Below, piece after piece: positions 22,489 through 33,595 of a DNA stretch of 64,000 nucleotides. The stretch lies in assembly GCA_033977485.1 (NCBI GenBank), contig CM066993.1, positions 28,076,001 to 28,140,000 on the forward strand, in the 5' to 3' direction. A program made the translations under genes and the position numbers. How positions within the stretch are numbered: the first letter of the stretch is position 1; each line of letters opens with the position of its first letter. Source of the stretch: Hydrangea macrophylla. Taxonomy: Eukaryota > Streptophyta > Magnoliopsida > Cornales > Hydrangeaceae. Under the pieces are notes generated by a model, which was not told the origin of the DNA, made no database searches, and was given only the letters and a program-made list of their open reading frames with translations.

Positions 22489-23826
22489 TGATATTGTCAG
22501 AATCAAGATATAAAAGTATGCTTTACTTTCTAAGGATTTGTAGTGTGAAAGTAAAGGTCGAGCCCACAGAGAATGAATTACTAAAGCACTTTAATTTTAA
22601 AACCTAAATCTAGTTAATTAAGAAAACGGTAATTTGATTTTGATTTTGATTTAAACTAAGAACGATAAAAGTAAATCTAAATTATGAAAGCAATTAAAAG
22701 TTGTTTTAAACTATATTTAGAGTGAACCTAGGATTGTAAATCTACCACTAGCTTTATAATAAGGGTATTTATGCATTCAATTAGCTTATTACATTGGATG
22801 ATAGTGGAGAATTGTAACTACAAGCCCAATTCCTCCGTTAAGAAGATAACTAGGATTCAAGCACCAACATAATTCATCTTCGGTTAGCACGGATTGTCTC
22901 ACACTAAACTAGGGTTGCAACACAATCCGTCTTTCCAAGGCATGAACTATTCGACTACTTGACATCACAATTTAAATAAGCACCTTTACTTCTAAATAAT
23001 CCATACAAGCACAACAAATATAGATCATTGAGCACATCACATTCAAAATAGATCTAAGACAAGAATGAACTTTGAAAGTACCGATTTAATCAATAGAAGT
23101 ACGATTTTATTATAAAAATCCTCTAAACATGTAATCATCATCCATACATAATAAAACTAAGAGAAAAGAATAAACTACACCCTATTACTTGGCTAGGGTT
23201 TCATTGAAACCCTAGATCTAGGTTTAGTTGGCCATAGAATTGATGAACGACAAGAGGTTGATGGAGGAGGTCATGGAAATCCAAGGTCTTATTATTCATC
23301 TCCTTGCTTCTCTCTCTTCAATGGCTATAGTTTCAGTTGTACATTACTATGTATATAGGTGTGTCTAATGTTGTGTCCCTAAAAATTGATTTACAATAGG
23401 TTATATATAGTTTTGGTGCAAGTTTGGAAGCTTTCCTAAACCTAGTTGCACGAAAACTGTTGTATTTACATTCGGGACATAATTAGGCAGTTTCGCTCTC
23501 GTGGGGATCTTTAGTACACTGAAATACGCAATTTCACTTTTTTTGCATAGGTCTCACGAGCGGGTCGCGTGAGTGCAATTTTGGGCTCTCGCGCGAGCGA
23601 GCCACGCGAACGAGGTTCTGGTAAGTCGTGTGAGCGGGCCGCGCACGCGAGGTGCCTTTTTTGATTCTTTTCTTCTGTTTTTTCACCCCATTTAGCCTGG
23701 AATCCTTACTTTCTTTCAAATCTTGATATAAAATAGAAAATGAAATAAAAATTCACTAAAATAGGATAAAGCGTGCTAACAAATGTGAATTAAGGCATGT
23801 AATTAGGGCTTGTTCACTCCTGATCA
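22489..23826 (-). repeat. Element A 5' LTR
   Basis: The right copy of the 1338-bp LTR. On the minus strand it begins TGATCAGGAGTG at 23826 and ends TGACAATATCA at 22489. It includes the GC-rich array at about 23550-23652 and a TATATATAG box at about 23404-23412. The target duplication GTGAA follows at 23827-23831. Confidence 0.87.
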
Positions 23827-23831
23827 GTGAA

Positions 23832-25645
23832 CCAGGTGGTGAGAATACAAGTGACACATTATATTAAAGGTAGATTATGTAGAGATTTCACAGAATTTAG
23901 TTTTCGGACGAATATTTTGGATCCAAACGAGACTTAATTGAAAACTTATGTAATTTGTAGTTTTAACTCTTAAAGGCATAAAATGAACGTGTGCGACGTA
24001 TCGGGAGTTAACTAGGAGATTGAGTAACTCACGGGGAGGTAAAATCTATTTCCACAAAGTTTGCATATAAATAGGGAGGGTGAGATTGCATTAGTTGCAA
24101 AACTCATATAATATCTTGGGAGAGGAGAGACAAAAGGAGATTTGATCTTACGGGCTTTGCGACGACAATCGGTGACCTTTCGTCTGTCTGAATTTCACCT
24201 AATTTTACCTAATTTCTTATTTGAACTCCCCAAGGTAAGGGCTACGTTTTGATAGTCTTTAGGCCACATTTGGCTAAGGTTTTATAAATTTCTAAATCTA
24301 GGAATTTGGGGAAAACACGTGTAAACTCCTAGGTTTTGCGTAGGATCGAACATTTGGTGTTTATTTAGGCTACTAGTTGTTCCCTTGAAGTTATACGACG
24401 ATAGCTCGAGGTATGAATTTCTAGCCAATGTTATATAGGTGAAGTACATGTATAATTTTTTACGACAAAATAAAGATCCGGCCAAAAATCCATGTATTAA
24501 TCTTAGGCCCGTTAATTATGCACGTGCTTAAATGTGAAAAGTATGTCGAAATTCACGCGAACACGTTGAGTTGTCTATGTGTGTCAAAGGAGGGGACTTA
24601 TACAAATTCATGCTGGTGTAAGCTTCTCAATGTTTGAGAATTTTAGCAGCAACGGCTACTGTGCATGGTTTAAGGCTTGGACTTGCCAAGGCACTTGGGG
24701 ATGTAATGGTTGTAGGCTTGGACTAGCCATTGACATCGCGGTTTAAGGCTTGGACTTGCCGCTACCAGATGAATGCGGATTTTTCTCCCTTGAGACTTTT
24801 GATGTGATTTATGAGATTAAAGCATGTTTTGTCATATATGCATATGTTAGAAATTATGCACTCAGCATATAGTTGAGCAGTGGAGATTAACTCTATTACA
24901 AGTGACAAGAAGAAAGGGAAAAAGAAGCGTGAGGAGTGAGGCCGACGGATGCCGGGAATCCTCTTGTATATGTTTTTGCATTCGTTTACACGTCTTGTAA
25001 TAATGAGCAGTTCAAATAGTTAGAACTATGTAATTGAATTGGGAGGTGTAGCAAGATATTGTAATAAGTTTTAAAACTCTATTTAGTTGTGTTGTAATAA
25101 ATCTGAACTCGTGGATTCGTGTTTTGAATGCTGAACTTGTCAATTTTGAAGTTGAAAGGAAAATTGATAGAGTTTTGAGAAATATGCCAAGCAAGCCCTA
25201 GCTTGTCATAGCTTATGATGTATGGAATGGTATGCATGTTTGGAGTGCTGTATTGAAGTGATGTTTGTTTGATGCCTTAGAAAAATTCTGCAGCATGTTG
25301 TAGGATTCTGCTAAAGGGTCATTTGACGGGTCAAGTGGGGTGAACGGTCGAGATGCCCCTTTCCAGAACTCTTTTTCTATACTTTTCGGAAATATTTTAA
25401 AGGTTTTGATTGGTTCTTAGGGTACCTTTAGGACCCTTTTTAACATACATTCACCCAATTCGAAATATGATCATGTTTCAATTTTATACGGATTTTACAA
25501 CTCTGAGGGTAATGTTTCCAAGAGTTTTAATACTCAAGGTTGTTTTAACGTTCTTTTCCGCTGCGTATATTTATTATTTTGACTGGATAAGCCTTGGTGG
25601 CGTACCACGTGTCCTGTTTCTGCATGTAATGGGATGGGTCGTGAC
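23832..25645 (+). repeat. Element G 3' LTR, second part
   Basis: Continuation of the G LTR after element A. It holds a TATA box (CATATAAATAG near 24064), a GA-rich leader, a consensus 5' splice-site-like AAGGTAAGG at about 24230, and three diverged copies of a TTTAAGGCTTGGACTTGCC unit at about 24668-24762. It is interrupted by element F at 25645; GTGAC (25641-25645) is the target duplication of F and recurs at 33590-33594. The LTR ends with A at 33595, restoring the GTGACA end. No independent gene was seen in it. Confidence 0.75.
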
Positions 25646-26287
25646 TGATGATGCCAAAAATTGGGTAAGAAGAACTATATGAAAGAGATGGACACAGTGA
25701 ATTTTTGATGTGGTTCGGCCCCATTAATGAGATGATCTACGTCCACGGGTGCATCGGTGGCGCTTTCACTAACAGATCACCGGCAGGAACTGGTGAGCTA
25801 ACACAATGGGCAACACTACCAGTGAAACCAACCAGGTGTATACGTATGAGTGAATATAATGTGCGATTCTTAGGTCTGGAATTTGACCCCCTTCAATGAA
25901 GGTGGGTGGCCTCTTTTATAGGTTTAAGAGACCACCCGTACAAGGTAAGTCTACAGATCATTAGGAAGCCTAATCTATCTGCAACTTGATTTACACGAAT
26001 TTAGGAGAGTTTCCTAAGTGGTTTAGGAAACTAATTGCTCCTTCCAGTTAGTCTTCTAGCTGGGATAGGTAACTGTCTGGTTGCCCGCTAGGCAAGCAAC
26101 CATGCCTTTTGGGGGCGTGCCTATGTGGGGGCCAATCTAGAGCGAATGCCTGGGCTCTCAACCTTCCCGGGCAATTTTGTGTAACGGTTCGGGAAGGCTA
26201 AGCAGTAGGGCTAAATTCAAGGTGATTTGACTTCCCTTTGCTGAGGTGACAAGGGTTGATTTTGACCGGATATTTTTATACATATCA
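25646..26287 (-). repeat. Element F 3' LTR
   Basis: 642 bp, starting (minus strand) TGATATGTATAAAAATATCC and ending GGCATCATCA. It aligns with 32962-33589 (628 bp), with substitutions and small deletions. Confidence 0.88.
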
Positions 26288-26303
26288 GCTACCCCCCATT
26301 TCT
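26288..26303 (-). other. Element F polypurine tract
   Basis: AGAAATGGGGGGTAGC on the minus strand abuts the 3' LTR: an uninterrupted G6 core in a purine-rich context. Confidence 0.8.
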
Positions 26304-26683
26304 GAAACTGATGTGATGCTCTATCAAATTAGATTTGAAAATTAAGTCTACTTGTGACAAACCGTTCAGGAAAGAGGTCGGGATCTCACCCGGGTTGTGA
26401 CTGGTCGCACTGGTCTTCCATGCTCTGGACCGAGCAGTCGCCATGTCGGCCCGCGACCGACTTCTTCCACGTACCAACTAATCACTGGCCTGGTCAGGAT
26501 CCAGCGAGGCTGGTATGAACATAACCGAACAGTCATATCATAACCGGACAGTCACATTTGGCATTAAAAGTGTGCGTCTTTTGAGGCGACGTTCCGCATG
26601 CCCGAGGTGAAGTTGTCAGCAGGTTTAGGCAGGAAGGCATTTTAGCTGTTGGATCTAATTAGATCTGGACAGTCTGTGCTATG

Positions 26684-26691
26684 TATATAAG
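26684..26691 (+). promoter_or_regulatory. TATA box for the antisense gene of element F
   Basis: TATATAAG within ATGTATATAAGGAGCAC, on the strand opposite gag-pol. It lies about 400 bp inside the 3' LTR and about 460 bp before the ATG at 27154. The following sequence (TTCATTTCTTCCATTCC) looks like a plant transcription start and leader. Confidence 0.55.
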
Positions 26692-27153
26692 GAGCACTTG
26701 TTCATTTCTTCCATTCCTTGCTACCACACTAGAGATTATCGAGCGGTTTAAGAGCAAAAAGTCCCCGGTCAAGCTTTCCCGAGCTCTTTCCTGCATTGAT
26801 TCGTATAAGTTTCTCACCCTTGGGTTTTGATTCACTGCTCTTCCCTTTACCCTCTTTTACTTTTCTTTTTCTGAGTGAGGCTAGAGAGAACGAACCCACT
26901 TAGGCTAGAGCGGGAGTGAGATTTTTTCTTCCTCAGGTTCTGTTCCTTCTTCAAATCAGGAGGAACCTTAGGACGATTGACCCGAGCGGGTGTCTCCGGT
27001 GTAGTTTTGGGCGAGTGTCACCTTGTCTTCAAGACTCTATACTCTTTTTCTTTTAGGTTAATAACCCTGCCCCCCTTGTACCTTAGGCTTAGAGTTCCTG
27101 ACCCATACCTTGGTCATCCTTTGCTCCCTTGCCCAGCCACCGGAACCCCAAGG

Positions 27154-29068
27154 ATGTGTCATTCTGGCTTCGACTCATCTTCCCGGTCGGAGGATGAGCG
27201 GTTCGAGTCAGAGACACCAGACACATGTTTAAGTCCACCCTATGCATCCCCCTCTGACCACTATAGTGAGGGTCGAATCCCAATCCATCTATCTTACGAT
27301 GAGTCGAACCAGGAGGCTCCCGTTGCTTCCGTTTCTCGAGGTTCGGGTGATGAAACACCAGGGGAACCCAACCCTGAGGTCACCTTTTCCAATGAGTTCA
27401 TCCCGTCCACCCTACGTGTTGAAGATCTCAGTCGCATTAGGGATAGGTACAGCCTTCCCGACTACTGCTCCCTGGCCATGAATGCCAACAGAGCCCAGAT
27501 CTACCATAAGGGTTTCACCACCCTATACGAGGACATCCTCATGGATGGATTTCGCATTCCCCTCCATCCGGTGACTCGGGACGTCCTGATATACTTGGGG
27601 ATTGCCCTGGGATAACTGGCCCCAAATGGTTGGAGGTTTCTCATGGGGTCCATCTCCTTTTGGCCCCAAGTTTTTTGGTATAAGCTTTTGGTTCAGGAGT
27701 TTCTCTAGACGCACTGACTATTTCCCATACATGGGGAGGTTGGGTTCTTTTCTCTCGGAGTTTGGTAGGGGAGAAAGATCATAGTGCATTACCTGAGCAA
27801 TAAGGGTTGGAAGAATAGATTCTTCCAAGTATCTACCCTTGGACTCTGTGAGCGGGCCCTGGGGATCCAGATGAGGACTTCCGGGCGGGAGAATTGAGGG
27901 GTAAGTTAGTACAGTATCTGCCGTCCACTTTCTGTAGTTCGATCCTGGGACTAATAGTGTTATATTTTTCCTTACAACGGGGTCAACTAGCCCACCTAGT
28001 ATTCCCGAGGAGTGCCAAGCCAGGATTAAGGGCTTGGCAGACTTGCCAACAAATGTCTAGAACGTGCTGACCCGGATGGGCGATTTCAAAGCATCCTACC
28101 CGGTCGAGCCCGTCCAACTCTTGTCTTTCCACACATAATTCCTGGTAGGTACCCGGGCACACCTTCTCTTGTCTATATTCCTATTATCTCTACTGGTTAC
28201 TAACCGCCTTTCTTTCTTTTTTTTGTAGAAATGGCCCCCAAGAGAGATCTTAAACAATTGAGGGCTAGGCAGGCCGCTGCCGCTACCCGGACAGCAATAA
28301 GAGGAGGAAAGAGGACCAATACAGAGGCCTCGGGCAGCGAATGCCCGCTAAGGTGAATCCGACACGAGACAACAAACTGTTCAGAACTTGTGGGGACCTC
28401 AGCACCGCACATGGTGGTGGTAGAGCCATCCTCCCGAACGGGAATACCGTCTGGTTTGTCAGTTTAGGAATTGGCAACGATCCGGGAGAGGGTTAAGTCT
28501 ACCCTCCTTCCCAACCAAGTGAAGACATGTGCAAACATGTCTCCTGAGCTATTTTAGGGGTGGCTATACAGCCTCTCCCATATGGTAAGTACTGATGATC
28601 TACTCATTCATTGCCACTACTCTTCTTTTATATATTCGGTTAACTAACCAGTTTTTGGGCTTCTTGCAAATCGGATGTATGGCTACTAGGGCTGAGTCCT
28701 TCTTGCCATCTCTGGCCAGGAGGGCCGCTACTGCTGAAGCCGCTCTGGCAGAGGAGTGGGCTACCTCGGAGGCTAGGGAAAACGTCCTGGCTCTAGAGAA
28801 AGACAAGGTGAAGGGCTTAGCCCTGAGCCTCGAGGCAGCCCAGGTGGAATTGGCGACTGCCTTGGCGGATCTGGAGGCATCCCGGACTACTGCAACTGCT
28901 GCAGAGACTCGAGCAAAGGCAGTGGCTAAGACAATGGCGACGGGGTCCACAGAAGAGGCTTTTGATGATGACTTCTTTGAAGGTTACGAGGACCTCAAGC
29001 GAAGGCTAGCCCGGGATCACCACGAATGGGACATCTCGTCCTGTGAGGGTATTGACTCGGACTACTAG
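27154..29068 (+). pseudogene. Element F antisense gene: 'putative gypsy type transposon' family protein (PF04195-like), decayed
   Basis: The ATG at 27154 opens a frame with an acidic/Ser-rich N-terminus, then a conserved domain: LRVEDLSRIRDRYSLP, GFRIPLHPVTRDVLIYLGIA, stop at 27613-27615, then LAPNGWRFLMGS in the same frame. The pattern of LPLHP...LGLAP-QL-PN-WR is that of the plant family called putative gypsy type transposon, found as an extra ORF in Tat-lineage elements. A donor-like GGTAGGTAC (about 28144) and acceptor TTTTTTTTGTAG (about 28220-28229) suggest an intron; GGTAAGTAC at 28584 suggests another. The last exon (to 29068) encodes an Ala/Glu-rich coiled coil and an acidic tail. 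Its role is unknown. Stops make this copy inactive. Confidence 0.72.
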
Positions 29069-29756
29069 GATCTTGGTCCTCCCGCTGCTAATGATTCGGC
29101 CACTCTAGCCAGAGAAGCTACTGATGGTTTCGCTGCTCCGGGCGGTAGCTCGATTCCGAAAGATGGAACCGCCCTGGTCTGTGAGACCGGAGACTAAAGA
29201 CGTGGTCGTGGTGGACGACTCTTAGTCCCTGGCCCGTTTCTTCTTTCGTTTTTTTTTGGAGGCTACTACAACTGCCCCCAGGCAATGTATAGTTTTTTTT
29301 TGTTAATTAATGGAAAGGTCCGTCGAGGCCATCTTTTGCATTAATTGTTTATTATTCCATACTTGTATGCCTGGTTGTGTTTTCCAATACCCGATCGGTT
29401 GTTATCTAATCTAAATCCCTGCCTTAGCAAAAGGTTTTCTACTATAATCGGTAGTGAATACTTTATAGGACTTGTTAACTATCTGAGCGGTTTCTCTGGG
29501 TATTGTAGGTGCTTCGGAATGTTAGGTGTCGTAGGATTCCAAGCCCTGTTAGTGCCCGGTATGATTTCTTGTGTAACCTAGTATTCGCCTACCCCCTAAG
29601 AATTTGCTAAGGCGGGCGTATAGAGGGGGTGATTGTAGAAAACCAACCTGGAACGTGGGTGGTTGTAGGGTCCTTTGAGGCGTGCTATCATCAGCCACCT
29701 AGGGGGTGTTGCCCCAATCGTCGGTTGGACCTAAGTGAAGCCTATGCCTTGGGTTA

Positions 29757-29870
29757 TGGACCCGAGGTCTTTTGGATGCCTAGGGTCTTACCCCGAGGTC
29801 TTTTGGATGCCTGGGTCTCACCTCGAGGTCTTTTGGATGCCTGGGGTCTTACCCCGTGGTATTTTGAGTG
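29757..29870. repeat. Tandem repeat of about 31 bp between the convergent genes of element F
   Basis: Three and a half copies of a unit containing GAGGTCTTTTGGATGCCTGG start at about 29764, 29795, 29825 and 29856. They lie between the end of the plus-strand antisense gene and the end of minus-strand pol, where two 3' ends face each other. Confidence 0.85.
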
Positions 29871-29974
29871 AACAAATACGAAAAAGAGTTGTTCGGCCGA
29901 AAAAGAAACTTTTATTACGTATATGAATAGGATTGCTTGGGCAGAGCTCATGCTTCTTAGCCAACATTATTGTC

Positions 29975-31262
29975 ATGCTTTACTGGAAATACTTGCCGAG
30001 ATGTTGCACATTCCAGGGGTGAGAGAGGTCGTGTCCGTCCAGAGTTTGTAACCAGTATGTTCCCGGTCGGTTGGCTTGGGTAACCTTGTACGGTCCTTCC
30101 TAGTTTGGTTCTAATTTACCATGACTCAGGACCTTTGTAGACTGGTTTACCGCCTTTAGAACGAGATCCCTGACCTGGAAGCTCCGATGCCTGACTTTGC
30201 TATTGAAGTACCGGGAGACCCTCTATTTGTAAGCTGCCACCTTTAGATCCCAGTCTCTTTTTTCTTCTACCAGGTCAAGTTCTGCTCTAAGGGCTTCCTC
30301 ATTACCCTACTCGCTAAAATTTATCACCCGGTACGTAGACAACCCGAGCTCCGTGGGGACTACCGCTTCTATGCCATAGGTTAGTGAGAATGGTGTCTCG
30401 CCTGTTGCCACTCGAGGGGTGGTGTGGTAGGCCCATAGTAGGGTCAGTAATTCCTCTGCCCATACTCCCTTAGGGTTTTCAAGCCTTATTTCAATTGATT
30501 ACTGAATAGTCTGATTTGTTGCCTCGGCTTGGCTGTTGGCTTGAGGGTGCTCGAGAGAGGAGTAGTGATTTGATATCCCGTATCCCGAGGAGAACTGCCT
30601 GAATACTGGGGTGTCAAACTATTTGCCGTTATCGCTAACCAGAACTCGAGGAATGTCGAACCTGAAGAGGATGTTTTTCTCAATGAAATTTTCTATCTTT
30701 TTCTCAGTGATTGTCGCCAAGGGCTCGGCCTCTGCCCACTTGGTGAAGTAGTCGACGACAATGGCGGCGAACTTAACTTGCCCTTTTCCCATAGCGTGGG
30801 GACTGACAATGTCGATTCCCCACAGAGTGAATGGCCACGGACTAAGGATAGGTGTCTAAAGCTATCTCAGACGATTGATCATTGGGGAGTATCTCTGGCA
30901 CTTGTCGCACCTCTTTACATACTCCTGGGAATCCCAGGCCGTCATTGGCCAATAATAACCTTGCAGCAAGGCTTTTTGTGAAAGTGCCCGACCACAAACG
31001 TGGTTCCCGCAAACTCCCTCGTGGATTTCATACAGTACCGCCAGAATTTGGGCTGGGTGGACGTAATGGAGATAGGGGTAGTGAAACCCCGCTTGTAGAG
31101 GATTCCATCAACAATGTGATATCTCGCCACTCGGTACTTGACCCGGTGGGCTTCTTCCCTATCGTCCGGCAGCACACCAATTGTGAGGAACGTCGTGATC
31201 AGATCTATCCAGCTGTGGCCCAAGACGACTGGATCAACCTCCTTGCCTTTTGAGTTCATCAC
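29975..31262 (-). pseudogene. Element F: integrase, decayed
   Basis: Minus-strand frames give, in order: the N-terminal part with a ruined HHCC zinc-binding region (RYHIVDGILYKRGFT; 30942-31262); a core with FDIPRVLVSDNGK and a following SSLEHPQANSQAEA (about 30500-30790), which carry the second Asp and the Glu position of the D,D-35-E triad; then GVWAEELLTLLWAYHTTPR and the C-terminal GPYKVTQANRPGTYWL ending near 29975. The enzyme would insert element cDNA. Frame changes and stops are frequent. The C-terminal order matches Tat-lineage integrases, which lack a chromodomain. Confidence 0.78.
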
Positions 31263-31321
31263 ACTTGGCTTAGATAACTATTCTATCCTTATCCAGGGCA
31301 AGTTTAACTCGGAGGATGAGG

Positions 31322-32902
31322 TCATCTATCCACCGCCACGAACTCGATTAGATGGCCCTGCTCAATCAGCTTCTCAATGGACACCTTAGGCTTAAAGCAA
31401 TCCTCTGTGTCATGTCCGTGGTTTTTGTGGAATCGGCAAAACTTATCCTGGTTTCTCTTACTGGGTGAACTTTTCAGCTTTGCCGACTCCTGAAGGAGCC
31501 GTCGGGTCTCAGCGACGGCCATAACCTCCTGAATAGGCCGAGAAAGGGGTGTGAACTTGATTTGGGGCTGATCTCAACAACTTTTAGGCTAATCTTGTTT
31601 TATCTTCTTTCTCGAGCCCTTCTCTAAGGCATCGCCCTTACGCTTTGATCCTGAGGACTCGTCTTTTGCCAAACTAGCGCGCTAGCCCTTGAGGAAATCC
31701 TCGATGTTGATGTACTTTATGACCCTTTCTAAGAGCTCCACCAGGGTTACTGGTCGGTCACGATGAAATGATGTGGCAACCATGGTCTGTTGAACTCCTA
31801 AAGCAGAAGACCATGATTGCGGCCGTTTCATTCAGATTACGGATCTAGAGCTTCTGTTGGTTCAAATGGTCCACATAGTACTCCCTTAGAGATTCCCCTT
31901 TTTGGTGCTTAACGGTCAGCAGCTGGGTGTCTGGTTGTGACCGATCGAGCATCCCACAAACTGGCTGATAAAGAGCTTGCTCACCATCTTGAAGTCGTCA
32001 ACCGTTTGGGGTTTTAGAGCATGGAACTACTGCGTGGCTAGCCCTTTAAGAGTGCCAGGAAAGGCCTGGCACAATAACTCATCAACTGTGGTAACCAACG
32101 CCATTTGAGCTTTGTATGTACGGACATAGTCCATTGGGCTCCCTGAACTGTCATAGGAGCTAAGATGTGGCGGCTTGAATTTTCGCGAGATGGGGAATCC
32201 CGTTATCCGAGCTGTATAGGGCGACTCGGTCTCAATGTTGGTGAGGTCCTGGCTAGATTTACGATTAAACCTTTCATTTGCTGCTGCAAGTCCTCGATTT
32301 GGGCCTTTACATCTTGCCCGATTTTTCTCTCTATATCCGAGAGGTACGTCGGGTCCAATGATGAGACCTCCTCTTCGAAGTGCGTCATCTTCTGGATAGA
32401 ACCCGACTCCGACTCCAGGTAATCATGTGCCTAATATCTCCTCGGCTTCTGACCGGAGGGTCTTTGGCCGATTCCCGGGCCTTTTGTCCTGAATCCTCCC
32501 CTCTGGCGGAACGTCGTTTGTTGATGATATCTCTAGCATCTTCCACCTGGTGAGGATTGGTCAGAGCTTTCCGCCTGGTACGCCTAAGCGCTCAGCTATG
32601 GTCACCATCCCTGATGTGTTCCCAATCCGATGGGGACACCGGCGTAGAGTGGGTATGGTTCCGGACTCGTGTGGGCTCCCGTTTGGGGACACTTTTCCTG
32701 GGCTGGTTGTCAGATTGAGGACGCTTTTCTTGTAGGGCCAACAATACTTCAATCTGCTGCTGGGTATGCCGCTGGCCTTCTAGGAGTTGCGCGAGCGCCG
32801 CTGTTACTTGCTCGGAGGTCATGGAGGCGGCCTGCTGCTCGAGTTGCAAGTTCTCCTGATCAGCCTGGGCAGCATTTTTCTAACTCATCTTCGGTGACAT
32901 GT
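31322..32902 (-). pseudogene. Element F: Tat/Retand-like gag, decayed
   Basis: An ATG near 32902 is followed by a stop, then a Gln-rich N-terminus with MTSEQVTAALAQLLEGQ (32849-32592). A middle part has SDIERKIGQDVKAQIEDLQQQ (32388-32203). The capsid region (about 32160-31690) has MDYVRTYKAQMALV, LLCQAFPGTLKGLA and LVELLERVIKYINIEDFLKG. The end has CRFHKNHGHDTEDC (31522-31322), the knuckle variant of Tat-lineage gag. All parts are collinear with Retrotrans_gag proteins. Several frameshifts and stops break it. It ends about 60 bp before the integrase piece, so the protease-RT-RNase H segment has been deleted. Confidence 0.8.
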
Positions 32903-32942
32903 TGATCAGTCAAGAAACTTGTTGGTGAAAAACTTACTACTT

Positions 32943-32960
32943 CTCATAGACAGCGCCAAA
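32943..32960 (-). other. Element F primer-binding site
   Basis: TTTGGCGCTGTCTATGAG on the minus strand directly follows the LTR end. It resembles the TTTGGCGCCGTCTGTGGG-type sites of Tat-lineage elements, with changes from age. The tRNA is not assigned. Confidence 0.65.
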
Positions 32961-32961
32961 C

Positions 32962-33589
32962 TGATGATGCCAAAAATTGGGTAAGAAGAACTATATGAAA
33001 GAGATGGACACAGTGAATTTTGGATATAATTCGGCCCTGTTAATGAGGTGACCTACGTCCACTAGTGTGTCGGTGGCGCTTTCACTAATAAATCACCAAC
33101 GGGAACTAGTGAGCCAACACAGTGGGCAACACTACCACCAGTATATGCGTATGAGTGAATATAATGTGCGATTCATTAGGTCTGGGATGTGACCCCCTTC
33201 AATGAGAGTGGGTGGCCTCTTTTGTAGGTGCAAGAGACCACCAGTACAAGGTAAGTCTATAGATTAGGAAGCCTAATCTATCTCCAACTTGATTTTCACG
33301 AATTTAGGAGAGTTTCCTAAGTGGTTTAGGAAACTAATTGCTCCTTTGATTTAGTCTTCTAGCTAGGATAGGTAACTGTCTGGTTGCCCGCTAGGCAAGC
33401 AACCATCCCTTTTGGGGCCACGCCCATGTGGGGGCCAATCTGGAGCGAACACCCGGGCTCTTGACCTTCCCGAGCGGTTTTGTGTAACGGTCCGGGAAGG
33501 CTGACAGTAGGGCCAGATTCAAGGTGATTTGAGTTCCCTTTGCTGAGGTGGCAAGGGTTGATTTTGACCGGATATTTTTGTACATATCA
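32962..33589 (-). repeat. Element F 5' LTR
   Basis: 628 bp, partner of 25646-26287, followed by the target duplication GTGAC at 33590-33594 and the last base of the G LTR at 33595. Confidence 0.88.
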
Positions 33590-33595
33590 GTGACA

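Larger units (their letters stand above)
1831..23826 (-). mobile_element. Element A: Athila-like non-autonomous gag-protease LTR retrotransposon
   Basis: A has two LTRs of 1338 bp (1831-3168 and 22489-23826) with TG...CA ends, and matching 5-bp target duplications GTGAA at 1826-1830 and 23827-23831. On the minus strand the order is LTR, PBS, gag, protease-like region, about 2.9 kb of non-coding sequence, PPT, LTR. No reverse transcriptase, RNase H or integrase motif was found, so it resembles the described TR-GAG class and must be mobilised in trans. Solo LTR J (5288-18774) lies within it; without that, A is about 8.5 kb. By eye its LTRs are about 95% alike in a sampled 200-bp stretch, so it is older than I and E. 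Element B is a relative with the same plan. Confidence 0.85.
25646..33589 (-). mobile_element. Element F: Tat-like gypsy element with an antisense gene and deleted RT region
   Basis: LTRs at 25646-26287 and 32962-33589 have TGATATGT...GGCATCATCA ends on the minus strand. Flanking duplications are GTGAC at 25641-25645 and 33590-33594. The minus strand codes for a Tat/Retand-type gag and an integrase. Between pol and the 3' LTR lies a gene on the opposite strand, as known for Tat-lineage elements. Protease, reverse transcriptase and RNase H are missing: the gag zinc knuckle and the integrase N-terminus are only about 60 bp apart. The LTRs differ at about one base in ten in a sampled stretch, so this is the oldest complete insertion here. 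Confidence 0.87.

Noticed and set aside
27154..27615. A host gene with promoter and introns
   Set aside because: It lies inside the LTR-bounded, TSD-flanked element F and has the pattern of the known Tat-lineage antisense ORF.
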